Positions 23,901-38,900 of a DNA stretch of 64,000 bases are shown piece after piece. Under the pieces are notes generated by a model. It was not told the origin of the DNA and searched no databases. It saw only the letters and a program-made list of their open reading frames with translations. The stretch spans positions 8,214,668-8,278,667 of the forward strand of contig OY821519.1 in the NCBI GenBank assembly GCA_963682025.1, read 5' to 3'. Source of the stretch: Cordilura impudica (lineage: Eukaryota; Arthropoda; Insecta; Diptera; Scathophagidae). The translations under genes were made by a program, and so were the position numbers. Each line of letters starts with the position of its first letter. The first letter of the stretch is position 1.

Positions 23901-26900
23901 GTAAAGCTTGTAATCAAACTGCAGGTCAAATATAAATATATTTTGACGAAATTTGGTATATAAGCTTTTATCGGCCATGGGATGAACGCTATTGAAATTG
24001 GTGAGAATCGGTCCATGTTCAGACCTAGCCCCTATACAAATTACCCATATGAAATCGACATAAATTGCCATAAGATCCAAATTGTCATATAGATCTTACT
24101 CAAATTGGGTTTGTATGCGTTCATTATATCCACTAATGAGTAGTCCAAAAATGATCCCTTTGACCCCATATAGAGCTGCTTCCCGATCTTCACTTAAATT
24201 TATTAAAAAACAAAAATATTGCACTGATTCTTCTCAAATTTTGTTTGTACATATTTTTGCAAAATACAAGAGACTTTACCAAACATGATCAGGATCGGTC
24301 CATTTTTGGACCTAGTCCCTTTATAGATATAGCATCCGATATGAAGTTTTTCATATCTGCAGCCAAAAAAATTAATAAAAATCCCACTCAAATTTGGTTT
24401 TTGCTTAGGGTTTCTAAACGCATGGTATAGGGTATCGTATAGTCGGTCTAGACCGACTATAATTTTCTTACTTGTTGAATTTAATATAGTTGTCAAAAGA
24501 CATGTGTAAGACATGACACGAGCATAGGGATACATGATCAAATTTTCGTAATCCAACGATATAGCGAATAATGTTATTGGAAGTTGCAGTTAGTTTCCTG
24601 TTATCCCTGCAACCTGCAACCTGCAACCTGTGATAACCTCAGATGCATATAGTAATGTTGGTAAAAGATATGTTTTAGCAAGTAGCAATCTTATTTTCGG
24701 TGGAGTAAAGTGCTGTGTTAGCCATAAGCTCCTTAACATATTATAAATTCTGCCACAGGATTGATTAATATGATCTGAGCAAGTCAGAGTTCTATTAAAC
24801 ATAACACCGAGATTTTTTACAGAGACCACGATGTCAATTTTAGAGCCCCCAAGCCCCTCATTCTCCAAATGCATCACTTTCTTCTTTATTATAATACACT
24901 TAGATTTATTTATATTAAGTCGTAGACCATTTGCCGTTGCCAAATTTTGGATTCGTTTGAGATCATAACTTAGCTCTTGAGATTGGGATATAATTGAATC
25001 TTTGGTACTAGCTGAATGTCATCAGCGTACATCTGAGTCTTAGAGAATTTAATTTGTTGTGGAAGATCATTGGCATATATCGAATAAAGTAGTGGTCCGA
25101 GGATCGAGCCCTGTGGTAGCAGTCTTATAACTTGCAGTGAGTTTGAGATAGAGCTCCATTAGCAACAGATTGGGATCTGTTTATAATATATGACGACATG
25201 AGTCCAACTGCTAATGCAGAAAAGTTAAAAACCTTCTTCAGTTTGAGGAATAAAATTGAGTGGTGCACCGTGTCAAATGCCTTTGTGTGGTCCAATAAAA
25301 CCAAAAAAGATATTTTACCATCATCCATGTTGCTTCTTATTTCCTCAACTACATCAGATAAAGCTGTTATACAGCTATGTTGGGGTCTGAAACTGGATTG
25401 ATGCTCTGTAAGTAAGTTGTCGTTTAAATATCTAAAGATCTGTCTGTGTAAAAGGTGCTCGAAAACTTTTGAGGGATATGGAAGACTTGCAATCGGGCGG
25501 TATTCGTTACCCGTTTTGGGTAGGGATTATAGAATTAAACAAGCACATTATGAAACAGACAATCCATGATTAAATCATTTTTATAAATCTGGGGTGTATA
25601 TTATCAAGGCCCACTGCATTCGATTTAACATTATCACAGAACCATGTCTCAGAAACACCCGAGTTTTCAAATAAAAGTCGAAACTCATCAAGTTTATTGC
25701 ATAAACTTTGTGCATTTAAATGACAAATACTGAAACCCTGTCTATGATTAGCCAGGATTGTTGTTCAGAAAATACTTTATATGAAAAACAAACACAGGCA
25801 AAAAAAATAAATATGAATATTATAGTCGGCATAGACAGACTATATGATTTCCTATACCATGAGTATAGAGAAAGTCTCTTATCTTCATCAAGTTGGAATG
25901 GTATTTTTATTATGAAAAAGTTCATATCAGACCCTATATTTATAATGGGGACATAGTGGTATAAGGTATACTATGAAATCCCTCCTCAAATGCCAACAAA
26001 TTTTACAATGAATTTTCTCACAATTTATGCAAGAGTTCGAGGAAAAATAAAATTTACTGTTATTTTGTGGCTTTTATGATAAAATTCAAAATTATTACGG
26101 TTTCTGCATAAAATATCACTTCATCCAAATGCAAGTATAAACATATGTGTGTGTGTGTATTTGTTTTTAAAGTTTTCTCTTTAACTTTAACAAATACACC
26201 AATATTGATTGTCAATATTGTGTATTGTGTTCTTAAGTACTCTTCAGTATTTTCAACATCTAAAATCCATTAAAATCAGTTACTTTATCTGTGTCTGTAT
26301 ATAAAAATAACATTTATGATCCTTAATCCTCTATAATCCTAAAATATATATAGACAGAAAAAAATGTGCAACTAATATTCATCTTAAAATTCCTATACCT
26401 CCTTCTACTTTTGCTTCCCCCAAACCGACTAGCATTATACCCACATTTTATTCTTTCTTCTGCAACGTATTCGCACACATTTTGGCATACTTCAGTGCTT
26501 TAATGATACCAAACATTGACAATCACAAAAGTTGATGACTCTATAGGCAACAAAAGAGGAAAATAAAAAAAAAAACAAAAGCAAACTTAAGGGGTGAGGG
26601 GAGTTTTAATCAAAATCCGTTGTTATTTTCTGTATCGTTGCTCACTGATCCTTTGATGCGAATGAATGGCAAAACAATGTGTTCAACGGAAAGGTCTCAT
26701 ATAGAACAGGGGATGCTCTGGCTACAACAAAGTTTTTCGCCCATCTGTGCCAGGATAGCAGCCAGCACGCAAGTAAGTAAACTGCCAGAAGTTCGTCTCT
26801 TGTGCAAATTGAAATGTTTAGTCGTAAGTCAATGTAAAATCCTTTATGTATTTATAAGGAGACAAATGAAAATAAATTTCTTTTACCTTAAATACATATT

Positions 26901-29900
26901 GCGCTGTATATATGTAAAGAGTTTAAGAGAAAGTATTGTATGTTTGTTCTCACAAGTTAAGACTGAAATTTGGTTTCGTTTTCGTAAAAACCCTGTTTTT
27001 CGATGACATGTCTTTGGCATTGTCTGCATTTAATAGGCGTAATATATTTCAGATATTCCCAGGGCCATATTAAAGATATGTATCGAGGGTCAGGTCAATA
27101 TTTTCTACATATTGGCGCAGTTTGAAATCGCCTACATTGTAAATCTTAGAATACGGTAACTGAATTAGTCGGGCATTACCGCTTCACTAAAAAGTACATG
27201 AAAAATATTTTTTTTTTGTTGATGAGAAGCGAGCGGTCGCTTATGGCTTAGAGCAGGGGTTCCCAAAGTTCTACCAGTGGAGACGCACTATTAAAATCAT
27301 ATATTTTTTGCGACCCACCTGTACAAAAAACCAATGAAAGACATAAAAACTTTAATTTATATATTTATTAAAAAAATTAAAAACTTTTATTTGTATATTT
27401 ACATACATATATATACATATATTTCAGCATATTTAAGAGGATATATTAGATGAATGAGCTTGTTTTCTATTTTTTTTTGCAATAACATATTCAACATTTA
27501 CTTTTGTGTTTGTTATTTTCATTCGAAGCGAGTTTGACAACTGTAATTTGTTTCGATATTTATTTTTTTGAAATCATTGCCGAAAGTCCAACTTCGCGTA
27601 TATATGACGTTGTGAAAGAAAATAATGTTCTTACCGCTGCATAGTGTAGAGTAGGATGTGTGTTTTACACTGACAACCAAAACTGTAACAATTTAGTACG
27701 GTCAAAATTTAATTTTACAGCACTATCTTCATGCATCTCAATCAACTCCTCGTCCGCTTTTGTCGATATACCAGTAACTAAATCACTTTGAAATGGATTT
27801 ATAACCCATGCATATTTTTAAAAATTTTGTACTTCTTCATAGAAATAAAAATCAAAATTTTCCGTATGTCTGTCCAAATGTTCAATTATAAAAGAAATTA
27901 AATCATTATCTGTTACTTTATTTTCAATGATTAAAGTTTGGAATGTATCAAAGCAGTCAAATTTATAATCTTGAACATTATTTTTCCATAACATAAGTTT
28001 TTTTGTAAAAGCCCTAATTTTATTGTGAACCGAAAATATATCAATTCCATTTGTTTCTTGTAATTGTAAATTTTGAAAATATATCTGCTAAGTAGGTCAG
28101 TAAGAGTACATATTTAATATCACGCAAAGCTGTTGTATACTCATTTTGTTTATATTCATTTAAATATATTGACTTCTTAGAGAAGTTCAACAGGTCTTGT
28201 CAGGAGTTTACCTCTCGATAGCCAGCAGACTTCTGTGTGCAGAAGTAGAAATTTATCTGAACTTCCCATTTCTTTGCTGAGTATTTGAAATAAACCTGAT
28301 TGTAATGGTTCGCTCTTGATAGAATTTACAAGTTTTGTTGCAGTCGTCAAAACAGTATTGAGACTTTCTGGTATATTTTTGGATAATAACGTTTCTCTAT
28401 CAATAGTGCAGTGAGTCCATCTTGCATTTGGACATTTTTGAAGACAGCATTTTACAGCACCATTGTTTTTACCACACACTACTCGTGCACAGTCGCTGCA
28501 TGTTCCGATGCAGTTTTTCCAATCAAGTTTTGTTAATGTTATATAATTATCAAGCGTATCGAAAATTATTTCACCAGTTCCCCGAATGATTGGTTCACAA
28601 AATAATATGTGTTCAAAAATACCTTTGCTCCATATAAAACGAATGAAAACTATTAGCTGGGATAAACCTTGTACATTCGCTGATTCATCCAGTTGCAGCG
28701 CAAAAAGTCCACTAACCTGAATTCTATGAATAAGCTGATTTTCTTCCCAATCGGATATTTCATCAATTCTACGAGAAACTGTGTTAATCGAAAGTAGAAT
28801 TGAATCAACTCCTTTTAAGCTTTTTTCTCCATACATAACTCCAAATTGAAATATTTAAATATAATAAAAGTGTATTTTACCGAGAATTAATCCAAAGAAT
28901 AAGTAGAAATACAAATGACATTTTAAATAATAATGTTATCTTTTTTGACTCATGTCTAGAAAACACTATAAAACAATTTACATATAAAAAAGTAATAAAA
29001 GAAAATAATAACACTAGCAAATGGTTTAATAATGATCTAAAAATTCTTAAAAGACAAAAAATTTGTAAATATCAAACGGCAAAAACTGAAAATACTATTG
29101 CAGCATGGAATGATTATAAGGAAATAAGAAATATATACAAAACAAGAATTAATAAAGAAAAAGACAAATATGTTAATAATAAAATAAGCAATACCAAAGA
29201 CCAAAAACAGATGTGGAAGGCAATTAAAGACTTAGTGCTTAAAGAAAACAAAAATGTGATTCAATCTGTGATATTTAACCAAATAGAATATAAGGAGAAC
29301 TATCAAATAGCATATCATTTTAACCAATATTTTGTCCATAGTATTAAGTCAATTAGAGATAAAATAGAATATGTGCAATACGTTAACCAAATACCTACGA
29401 TAAACCATAAATTTAAATTCCGTGCAATTACAATACAAGAACTAAAAAGTATATGTAAAGACCTAAAAAACAAACCTGACTACAATAATGTATCACCAAA
29501 AATTATAATAGATAACTGGAACGTAACAGGCAATATTATGCTAAATTTAATAAACAAATCACTAGAAACTGGAATTTTCCCCGATAACTGGAAAGAATCA
29601 ATGGTAACGCCAATTGAAAAAATTGCTAAAACAAAAAAATGTGAAGATAAATACCCTACAGACATGTGATAAAATTATAGAAAAAGTTGTAAAAGAACAA
29701 TTGGAAAACTAGAGTATATGGAAACAAAAAACTTATTTTCAAAATACCAAACTGGTTTTCGTAGGAAATTTTCGTGCGAAACAACAGTTAATTACGTTAT
29801 AAATCGATGAAAATTAGTAGAAACAATAGATAGAAACATATTAATACAAAAACTAAATATGTACGGTATCACAGAAAACGAATTGGAATGGTTTAAATCA

Positions 29901-32900
29901 TATCTTACACATAGAAGACAAATCACAAAAGTTAATGGGGTTAAATCAGATCCGATAAGCAATGGATTCGGAGTGCCACAAGGTTCAATACTGGGAGCAC
30001 TATTATTTATTATTTACATAAATGATATGCCAAACATTATAAACAAATGTGAAATAGTACTATATGCAGATGATACTTTAATTTTTACAGAAGCAAGTAC
30101 AAATGAACAATGTTACATGAGCTTAGCGGAAGACATGAAAACTATAAATAACTGGTTAAAAATTAATAAACTAAAACTAAATGAGAATAAAACAAAACTA
30201 ATGGAAATTAACATGAAAAGCGAATCAGTATTTAAAATAAATAACGAAATAATAGAAAAAGTCGATAGTATAAAATATCTTGGGTTTATAATAGATAAAG
30301 AATTAAAACTAAAAAAACATATAGAATTTATATGTAAAAAAAATCGGCAAGAAAATTGGATTTTTTAAAAGAATAAGGAACAAAGTTTCAATAATAACAG
30401 CTATAAATGTATATAACACAGTGATAAAACCACATTTTGAGTTTGGTTCCACAATTTTATATACATGCTGCAATAAAACACAATTGGATAGATTACAAAA
30501 GTTACAAAATAAAGCAATGCGTACAATATTAAGATGCAACAAATATACACCAATACAACACATGCTAGATACATTAAAATGGCTCAACATTCGACAAAGA
30601 CTGGAATTAAACACGATAAACTTTATACAAAAAATGAAATTGGAAAATGCACCGGAATATTTAATGGAGCAGTTAACATACGTTGGGGAAATACAGCCAT
30701 ATGGCCTTAGAAATACGGGTAATTTCAGACTGATGAGAGTAACAACAAGTGCGATGCAAAAATCCCTATTTTTTAAAGGACTTCAAATATATAGTACCCT
30801 ACCAATTTATATTAAAAATGAGAGAATTTTTAATGTTTTTAAAATAAATATTGTTAGATATGTAAGAAATAATATGCAATAGATCCTTAGGATATTTATA
30901 TTTATTTGTAAAACATCTTCAGAGAAATGAAAAGTATTTTAAATACTACTAATAAATTAAATAATAATAATAATAACAACATCCTTTATCGCTGGAAGTA
31001 CTAATGACTCTCCAATGGTGCGTGGTTTACCGGATTGTGCAATTCACAAACTAATGAGATATAAGGCGAACATGGCCTTTTCACTAATGCTGGTGAAGTG
31101 CGAAAGTACTCTTTTTGAATAATTTAATTCCTGTAATTTAGTTTTAAAATAATCCATTGTCTTATTTTTAAATCTGGATGTTTCGTTTCAAAATATCGTA
31201 ATAATTTGTTAGATCGCATACTTTCATTAGCAAGAATTTCTTGGCGAATAACACACAGTGGACGTGGAACATCTTCTTTACTATTCCATGTAAATCCAAT
31301 TTTTAGATATTCAGATCATATTTTCTTTTCCAACGTTTTGATGTTTGGATACTTGTTGAAGGATTCTTACCAAATTTTCTCTCATCTGTTTTGGTTTCTA
31401 CAGTGCTTTGTCTTTCTTTTTCATTTCCAATTGTTAGTTTTTGTCCAGGATATTTTTTCAGCCATTTCTCCATCGCAGCTATGATTCATCAATAAATTAA
31501 TAATAAAAATATGAAGACTTTTATTTATTACATGAAATACTAATAACTATATTTAAAAAATACTTACATATGATTTTAGATTAAGGTTTTTATTAACGAA
31601 ACACTATTATTAACAATATAATTTTTCATTAATTACACAAAACCGTACTTACTCGAGAAGAAACATAACTTTTATGCAATGGTTGTCCGTTACTCGTGGT
31701 TGGTTATACGTTTCAATGTAAATTAATGGTTGCTAGTATGTGAATTATTCAAAATAAGTTGTAAATACAAAAAATTGCCAAGAAGTTTAACTTTGCAAAC
31801 ATCTAAAATATGCTTTTGCCACAAACATAATCCTATACAAATAAATATTGGGGCAAGTTAACTTACAGCAAATTACTTAATATTAAAATAAATAATAAAA
31901 TTTTTGGCGACCCACCTTAAGTCGGTTCGAGACCCACTAATGGGTCGCGACCCACACTTTGGGAAACACTGGCTTAGAGCATTTGGGTTTTATAATAACA
32001 CAACTTATGGCACTTCAGATGTGAACTGACAGCAATGATTTCTTTTATTATTATTCTAAACAAGCAAGGGGTTGTCTGTGTTTATACGAACATACATACA
32101 TACACTACTCTTTCATTACGTGTGGTGTTGAAATATACTCCCTGGAGAGCTGAATTGTTTGGCTTGTTTATAAATATAAGTATTTATTTAATAGTCATAT
32201 GATTTGTGTAAAGTAATTTCCAATTAGCCTCCCAATAAATGAGCAATTGTTGCATACCTCCAAAGAATATTGAAATTGTTGTTGTTGTTGTCTGTACAAT
32301 AAGGTTTTACATACAAAGGTCAAACAAAATCAAATACCATTGAATAATAGACGGCCGTATAACAAAAATTTAATATCGATTCCTTTCTATTTCTTTCAAC
32401 AAAAACGGATATAACATATGACGATAACATGTCTGGCTTTCCTTTTACATCCTTGTACATTCACTGGCCTTGTTTTTGATCATATTCTATATTTTATATT
32501 TATTCAAAATGAAATGTGGAGCAAGAATTCAACGAAACAAAAAAAGAACAATAACAACATTCCTGTTTGCCTGTCTGAACTTGATTGTTTCAATGCAACG
32601 AATTATTTAAGCTTTCTTGCATCCATTTAAGTTATATTAACCCTCTTTGAATGTTTTGTTTTACACTCCTGCCAAGCACATCTGCTGCCAGCTTAATATC
32701 AGATGTACATATATACTCGTACGGACGATGGAAGATACTTGTCGTGTGTCTAGCAGTTTCTTTTTCCTAAATATTTCCTTCCTTCCTGTTTTCATTTAAT
32801 AAAGCATTTTGTGATAGACAAGCGCATATAATCGCTCATCTTGGAAAAAACTTTTTAAAAAACTCCAATACTTTTCTACAGTAGTTGGAGAAATTATTAT

Positions 32901-35900
32901 GTTTGTTAAAGTATTTTCAAAACCCAAGAAAATATGTTACATACTTAGAATATTTATCCATTCATGACATATAGAAGTCTCTCTCAGATCTTAAAATAAT
33001 TTATTTATAAATATGTATTTTTTTTACAATAATTAAACAAGTAAGAAAATTATAGTCGGTCTACACCGACTATACGATACCCTTACCATGCATTTAGATA
33101 CCCTATCTCTCAGGCCCTACTAACTGGATATAAAAAAAAGGCATTAACCAAATTTGAGTGGGATTTTTTAATTTTTTTGGCTGCAGATATGAAAAAATTC
33201 ATATCGGATGCTATATCTATATGGGGACTAGGCCCAAAAATGGACCGATCCTGACCATGTTTGGTAAGGTCTCTTGTATTTTGCAATAATATATACAAAC
33301 AAAATTTGAGAAGAATCAGTGCAATATTTATACCCTATACCACTATGTGGTTTGGGTATAATGACTTAGTGCTGCTGTTTGTAACAACCAAAAATATTTG
33401 ACCTAGACCCATCTTTAATTATACCGATCGAATCAGAATCATTTTTTGAGTTGATTTAACAATGTCCGTCCGTCCGTCCGTCTGTGTGTCCATGTAAAGC
33501 TTGTAATCAAACTGCAGGTCGCAAATATGAATATATTTTTATGAAATTTGGTATATAAGCTTTTATCGGCCATGGGATGAACGCTATTGAAATTGGTGAG
33601 AATTGGTCCATGTTCAGACCTAGCCCCCATACAAATTACCCCTATGAAATCGACATAAATTGCCATAAGATCCAAATTGTCATATAGATCTTACTCAAAT
33701 TGGGTTTATATGCGTTCATTACATCCATTAATGGGTAGTCCAAAAATGATCCCTTTGGCCCCATATAGGGCTGCTTCCCGATCTTCACTTAAATCTATTA
33801 AAAAACAAAAATATTGCACTGATTCTTCTCAGATTTGGTTTGTATATATTTTTGCAAAATACAAGAGACTTTTCCAAACATGATCAGGATCGGTCCATTT
33901 TTGGACCTAGTCCCCATATAGATATATCATCCGATATGAACTTTTTCATATCTGCAGCCAAAAAATTAATAAAAATCCCACTCAAATTTGGTTTTTGCTT
34001 ATTTTCTATGTCCAGTTAGTTAGGCCTAAGAGATAGGGTTTCTAAACACATGGTATAGGGTATCGTATAGTCGGTCTAGACCGACTATAATTTTCTTACT
34101 TGTTTTGTTTTTTGATAGATTTAAGTGAAGATCGGGAAGCAGCTCTATACGGGGCCTATGACTTAGAGTTGTCCCATAGGGATCATTTTTGGACTACTGA
34201 TTAATGGATGTAATAATCAGATACAAACCCATTTTGACTAAGATTTATATGATAATTTGGATGTTATGGCAATTTAAGTCGATTTCATAGGGGTCATTTG
34301 TATGGGGGCTAGGTCTGAACATTGACCGATTCTCACCTATTTCAATAGCGTTCATCCTATGGCCGATAAAAGCTTATATACCAAATTTCATCAAAATATA
34401 TTCATATTTGCGACCTGCAGTTTGATTACAAACTTTACATGGACACACAGACGGACGGACGGACATCGTTAAATCGAATCAGATAGTGATTCTGATTCGA
34501 TCGGTATAATAAAAGATGGGCTTAGGACAAATATTTTTGGTAGTTACAAACAGCAGAACAAAGTCATTATACCCAAACCACATAGTGGTATAGGGTATAA
34601 AAAATTCAATTCAGCACCCAATTTTCAGAGTAATAATTACAGGTTACTCGTTTAATTAATTTAATATTATTCATCGATCGGCTAGGATTGTTTTTTTTAA
34701 GAAGAGGAAATATTTTTAACATGAAAAATTTAGTTTTTGTGAATATAATAAAATGATTGAGAGCTTGGGATTGATTTAATGCTTCTATATGTTTGCCAGG
34801 TACTGTAAATATATCCATATTTGAGTAGGATTAATTTAGCATCAATTTGCCCATCACTTCCTTCGAAATTATAACGCTACATTAGATTTTAATAAAACAA
34901 CCGTTAAAATTCGAAGCTTAAGATTGTGAAAACTGTTAATCATTAATATTTCTAAAGACTTGCAAAACTTCGAAAACATGGAAAACTTGATCTCAAATAG
35001 ACATAAAAAATAATCTAACCCATAAAAACAAAGTTTTTATTAAAACTCTTTTTTTATACCCTATACCACTATGTGGTTTGGGTATAATGACTTTGTGCTG
35101 CTGTTTGTATGACCTAGACCTTTTATTATACCGATCGACTCAGAATCACTTTCTGAGTCGATTTAGCAAAGTCCGTCCATGCGTCCGTCCGTCCGTCCGT
35201 CTGTGTGTCCATGTAAAGCTTGTAATCAAACTACAGGTCGCAAATATGAATATATTTTGATGAAATTATGTATGTAAGCTTCCATCAGCCAGAGGATGAA
35301 CGCTATTGAAATTGGTGAGAATCGGTCCATGTTCAGACCTAGCCCCCATATAAATGACCCCTATGAAACCGACATGAAGTGCCATAAGATCCAAATTATA
35401 ATATATATCTCAGTCAAATTGGGTTTGTATGTGTTTATTATATCCGTTAATCAGTAGTCCAAAAATAATCGCTACAGGACAATTCTTAGTCATAGGTCCC
35501 ATATAAGCTGCTTCCCGATCTTCACTTAAATCTATCAAAAAACCAAAATATTGCACAGATTTTTCTCAAATTTTGTTTGTATATATTTTTTCAAAATATA
35601 AGTGACTTTACCAAATATGGTCAGGTCCATTTTTCGACCTAGTCCCCATATAAATATAGCACCCGATATGAACTTTTTCATATTTGCAGCAAAAAAATTA
35701 ATAACAATGCCACTCAAATTTGGTTTATGCTTATTTTCTATATCGAATTAGTTGGACCGAAGAGATAGGGTTTCTCAACCGTGGTATAAGTATCGTATGG
35801 TCGGTCTAGACCGACTATAATTTTCTTACTTGTTCCTTCTGCATATGAGTTTTGAATCTCTCCGTGACATTGCGTGACTGTGTGTGACTATTTTAAAATT

Positions 35901-38900
35901 AATCTTTGGCCACAACAAGTCTATGGATAAAGTTTCAGATCTATCAGATGAGGGGAAATGGGGTTTAAATCACTCCGTGACTGTGCCTGACTATGCGTGA
36001 CTGTGCGTGACTACTCCAAAATTAATCTATAGTCACAACAAGACTATGGGTCAAGTTTCAGATCAATTAGATAAGGGGGAATGGGGTTGCCCCATGACAG
36101 ACAGGTATACAGTTAAAAGAAAGAGTTTAATAAGCAAATTTGAGACGCATTAGTGGACTAGGTTAAAAAGTGGACCGATCATGGCAATATTTAATGCACA
36201 TATACAAACCACATTTAAGTAAAATCTATAATATTATATTGTATTTTGACAGATTTATATGAAGATCAGGAAGTAGCTTTCTATGGCGTCTATGACTAAA
36301 AATTGCCTTACAGAGTTTTATTTTGGATCTTAGGGAAGTTTAAGTTGATTTCATAGCAGCTACGGCTGAATATGCACCGTTCAATTTCCGATTAAAGCTT
36401 ATTTACAAAATTTCATCTAAATGTTATATATGTGACCTGAAGTTTCATTGCAAGAGTTTAATGGAAATCAGACGGACGAACAGAAAGTGATTCTGACTCA
36501 ATCGGTATAATAAAAGGTCTAGGTCATCTATTTTTTCTAGTTACAAATATTATATACTGACCATATAGTGGAATAGGGTATAAAAATCGGTGCAGGGGCT
36601 TAAATGTCCTAAAAGATAAGGTAAGTTTATAATTTAAAACAAAAACAGAGTTGTACAAAACGAAAAAAATGTTTTTCAAAACAATATCCATCTAAAGGTT
36701 GGATATACCATAACGCACGATATTAATTGTCACACATCACATCACACCTTACGTCAAGTTTTTTTGTCCAACTTTATTTGACATTTCTTTGTGTCAGTCT
36801 TTGACAAATTCAACCAAGGAAAGGTACACCATTAAGCAGCGCGTTAATATTCTTGAAGCCGTTTATGAAAATGGGCATAAAAATCAAAATGCATTTCGTG
36901 CACTTCGTGATTTTGTGGTATGTATGAATCGACCAAATGATAACGGAATTTTTGGTGGCCAGAAATTGAGGATATGGATCCCCACGATATATAGTTTCAA
37001 CAGGACGGTGCCACTTGCTACACAGCCAACGAAACACCGGCTCCTTAGGATGAGAAATTGAACGGCCGTGTTACCTCACGTCGTAGCGATGCCAATTGGC
37101 CTTCAAGATTATATGTCTTGATACTGTTAGACTTCTTTCTTTGGGATATTTAAAAGAAAAAGTGTACTTCAATGAGCCAAGAACAAATCAAGAGCTAAAG
37201 GATGAGACAATTCGGCACATTAATGATATAGGCTCTCAATTATGTCTCAGCGTCATCGAAAATATGGATCATCGAAAAGAGGTATGCCGCCGAAGCCGTG
37301 GCGAGCATTTGGCCGACATTTTTTCACACATGATCGCCATAAATCGTTCCATCATAATAAAGAATGAAGGTCCACCCTTTATATAACTAAAAATTAAAAT
37401 TTGTCTGTTTGTGTGTTTGACATTAATAGGCCAGTATGTAAGTTTGTATCGGGGAAGTAAAGTATATTTTTTCAAATATATGAAGTTGGTGTGGAACCTC
37501 CCATATATAAAAAATTTTTAACATAATATATCTGGAGCTCTATGATAGCTAGTAAGATTCCTGAAACTTTGTAGGAGTATATAAGTTAGTAATGTTAGCA
37601 GTCAGGCTAAAAATGGGCGGGATCAAACAAGTGGGCGTGGCACCTCCAATACATGGTAAATACGTATCATCATATATCTGGAGTACTATGATGGCCAGAG
37701 TTTTGAAACTTCCTGCACGTAAATTGGTTGCTAATGTAAGTAGTCGTATCAAAAAAGGGCGGGATTGGGTTAGTGGGCGTGGCACATCCTGTACAAAAAA
37801 ATTTTCTGGAGTACTAAAAACCCGACGGTCTTGAAACTAGGTGTGAGTTCACGAATGATGAGTGTGAGAAGTTCTGTGACAAATGGGCGGGATAAAACCA
37901 GTGGACGTGGCACCTCCCATACATGCTGAATACATATCATCATATATCTAGAGTACTATGATGGCCAGTGTCTTGAAACTGTCTGCACGTCAATTGGTTG
38001 TTAATGTAAGTAGTCGTACCAAAAATGCTTCGCTACGACTTACAGTGAGTATCAATTTTTTTCTAATAAATGTTTCCTATGTTCATTCTACGAAGTACAT
38101 ATCGTCCCCTCAATATAACAATAGCGTATAGTTTTTTTGGGGTTTTGAGAAAATCGAGTTTAAAGTTTTTGTCAAATCGGATGTCTATTAAAACCTCAAT
38201 ATCGCCGTAAATAAAAACTCTTCATAGTGGATTTTTCGACGAATACATAATACCGTTTCTTGTCTTTAAATTGACCAAGTTTTTTTTGTTCTACGCATCC
38301 TTTAAGACCATAATTATGTCATTCAAAGCGCAAGTCCTCCATATATTTTTTAAGGAATTCTTATGATGTATCTGATACACTATTTTATTTTGTATGGTAT
38401 ACGCTGTTTTATTCAATAATTTTACGGTATTTTTATTAAAATATTTGATCTCAAAAATATAAATTTGCAACATTATAAAACAGTGATTAATTCATAGTTT
38501 TGTTAATTCAGTGGCACATATTTATTACTTTCCAATTTGGGTTATTATAAACAAAAAAATTATGAAAAATTAAGGTATACATGGCGTAAATCAAAAATAA
38601 CTAGAAATTCATTCGTCTTCTTTATCTTCCTCTGCTACATCTGGCTCATCTAAACAATTTCGCTTCTTTCCACCTTGTAAGTTTAAAAAAATGACTGCGA
38701 GCCACTAGGAATTACATTATTTTGCACAAATTTTTGGAGATCATCCAGCTTTCGATTACAAATTGGCAGCTCTTTATTGTATTTGCCAGTAAACGAAAAG
38801 TTGATCGCCTCTTTTGTTTTTCTTGTTCCTTCAATATCAATTACTTTCAAGTCTCCATCCCATTCCTCCTTGTATAATAATTGTTTTCGTTGATTTTTGT

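Larger units (their letters stand above)
27254..31971 (-). mobile_element. hAT element with 8-bp target duplication, interrupted by a LINE
   Basis: GCTTAGAG flanks both sides (27246-27253 and 31972-31979). Ends are CAGGGGTTCCCAAAGTT and the reverse complement CAGTGTTTCCCAAAGTGTG, followed on both sides by GCGACCCACC-type sequence. It encodes a decayed transposase on the minus strand and contains a 2.1-kb LINE. Removing the LINE would leave about 2.6 kb, a normal size for a hAT. Confidence 0.92.

Noticed and set aside
26620..27006. 128-codon plus-strand frame
   Set aside because: Non-ATG start, no recognisable domain, second half AT-rich. No supporting neighbour.
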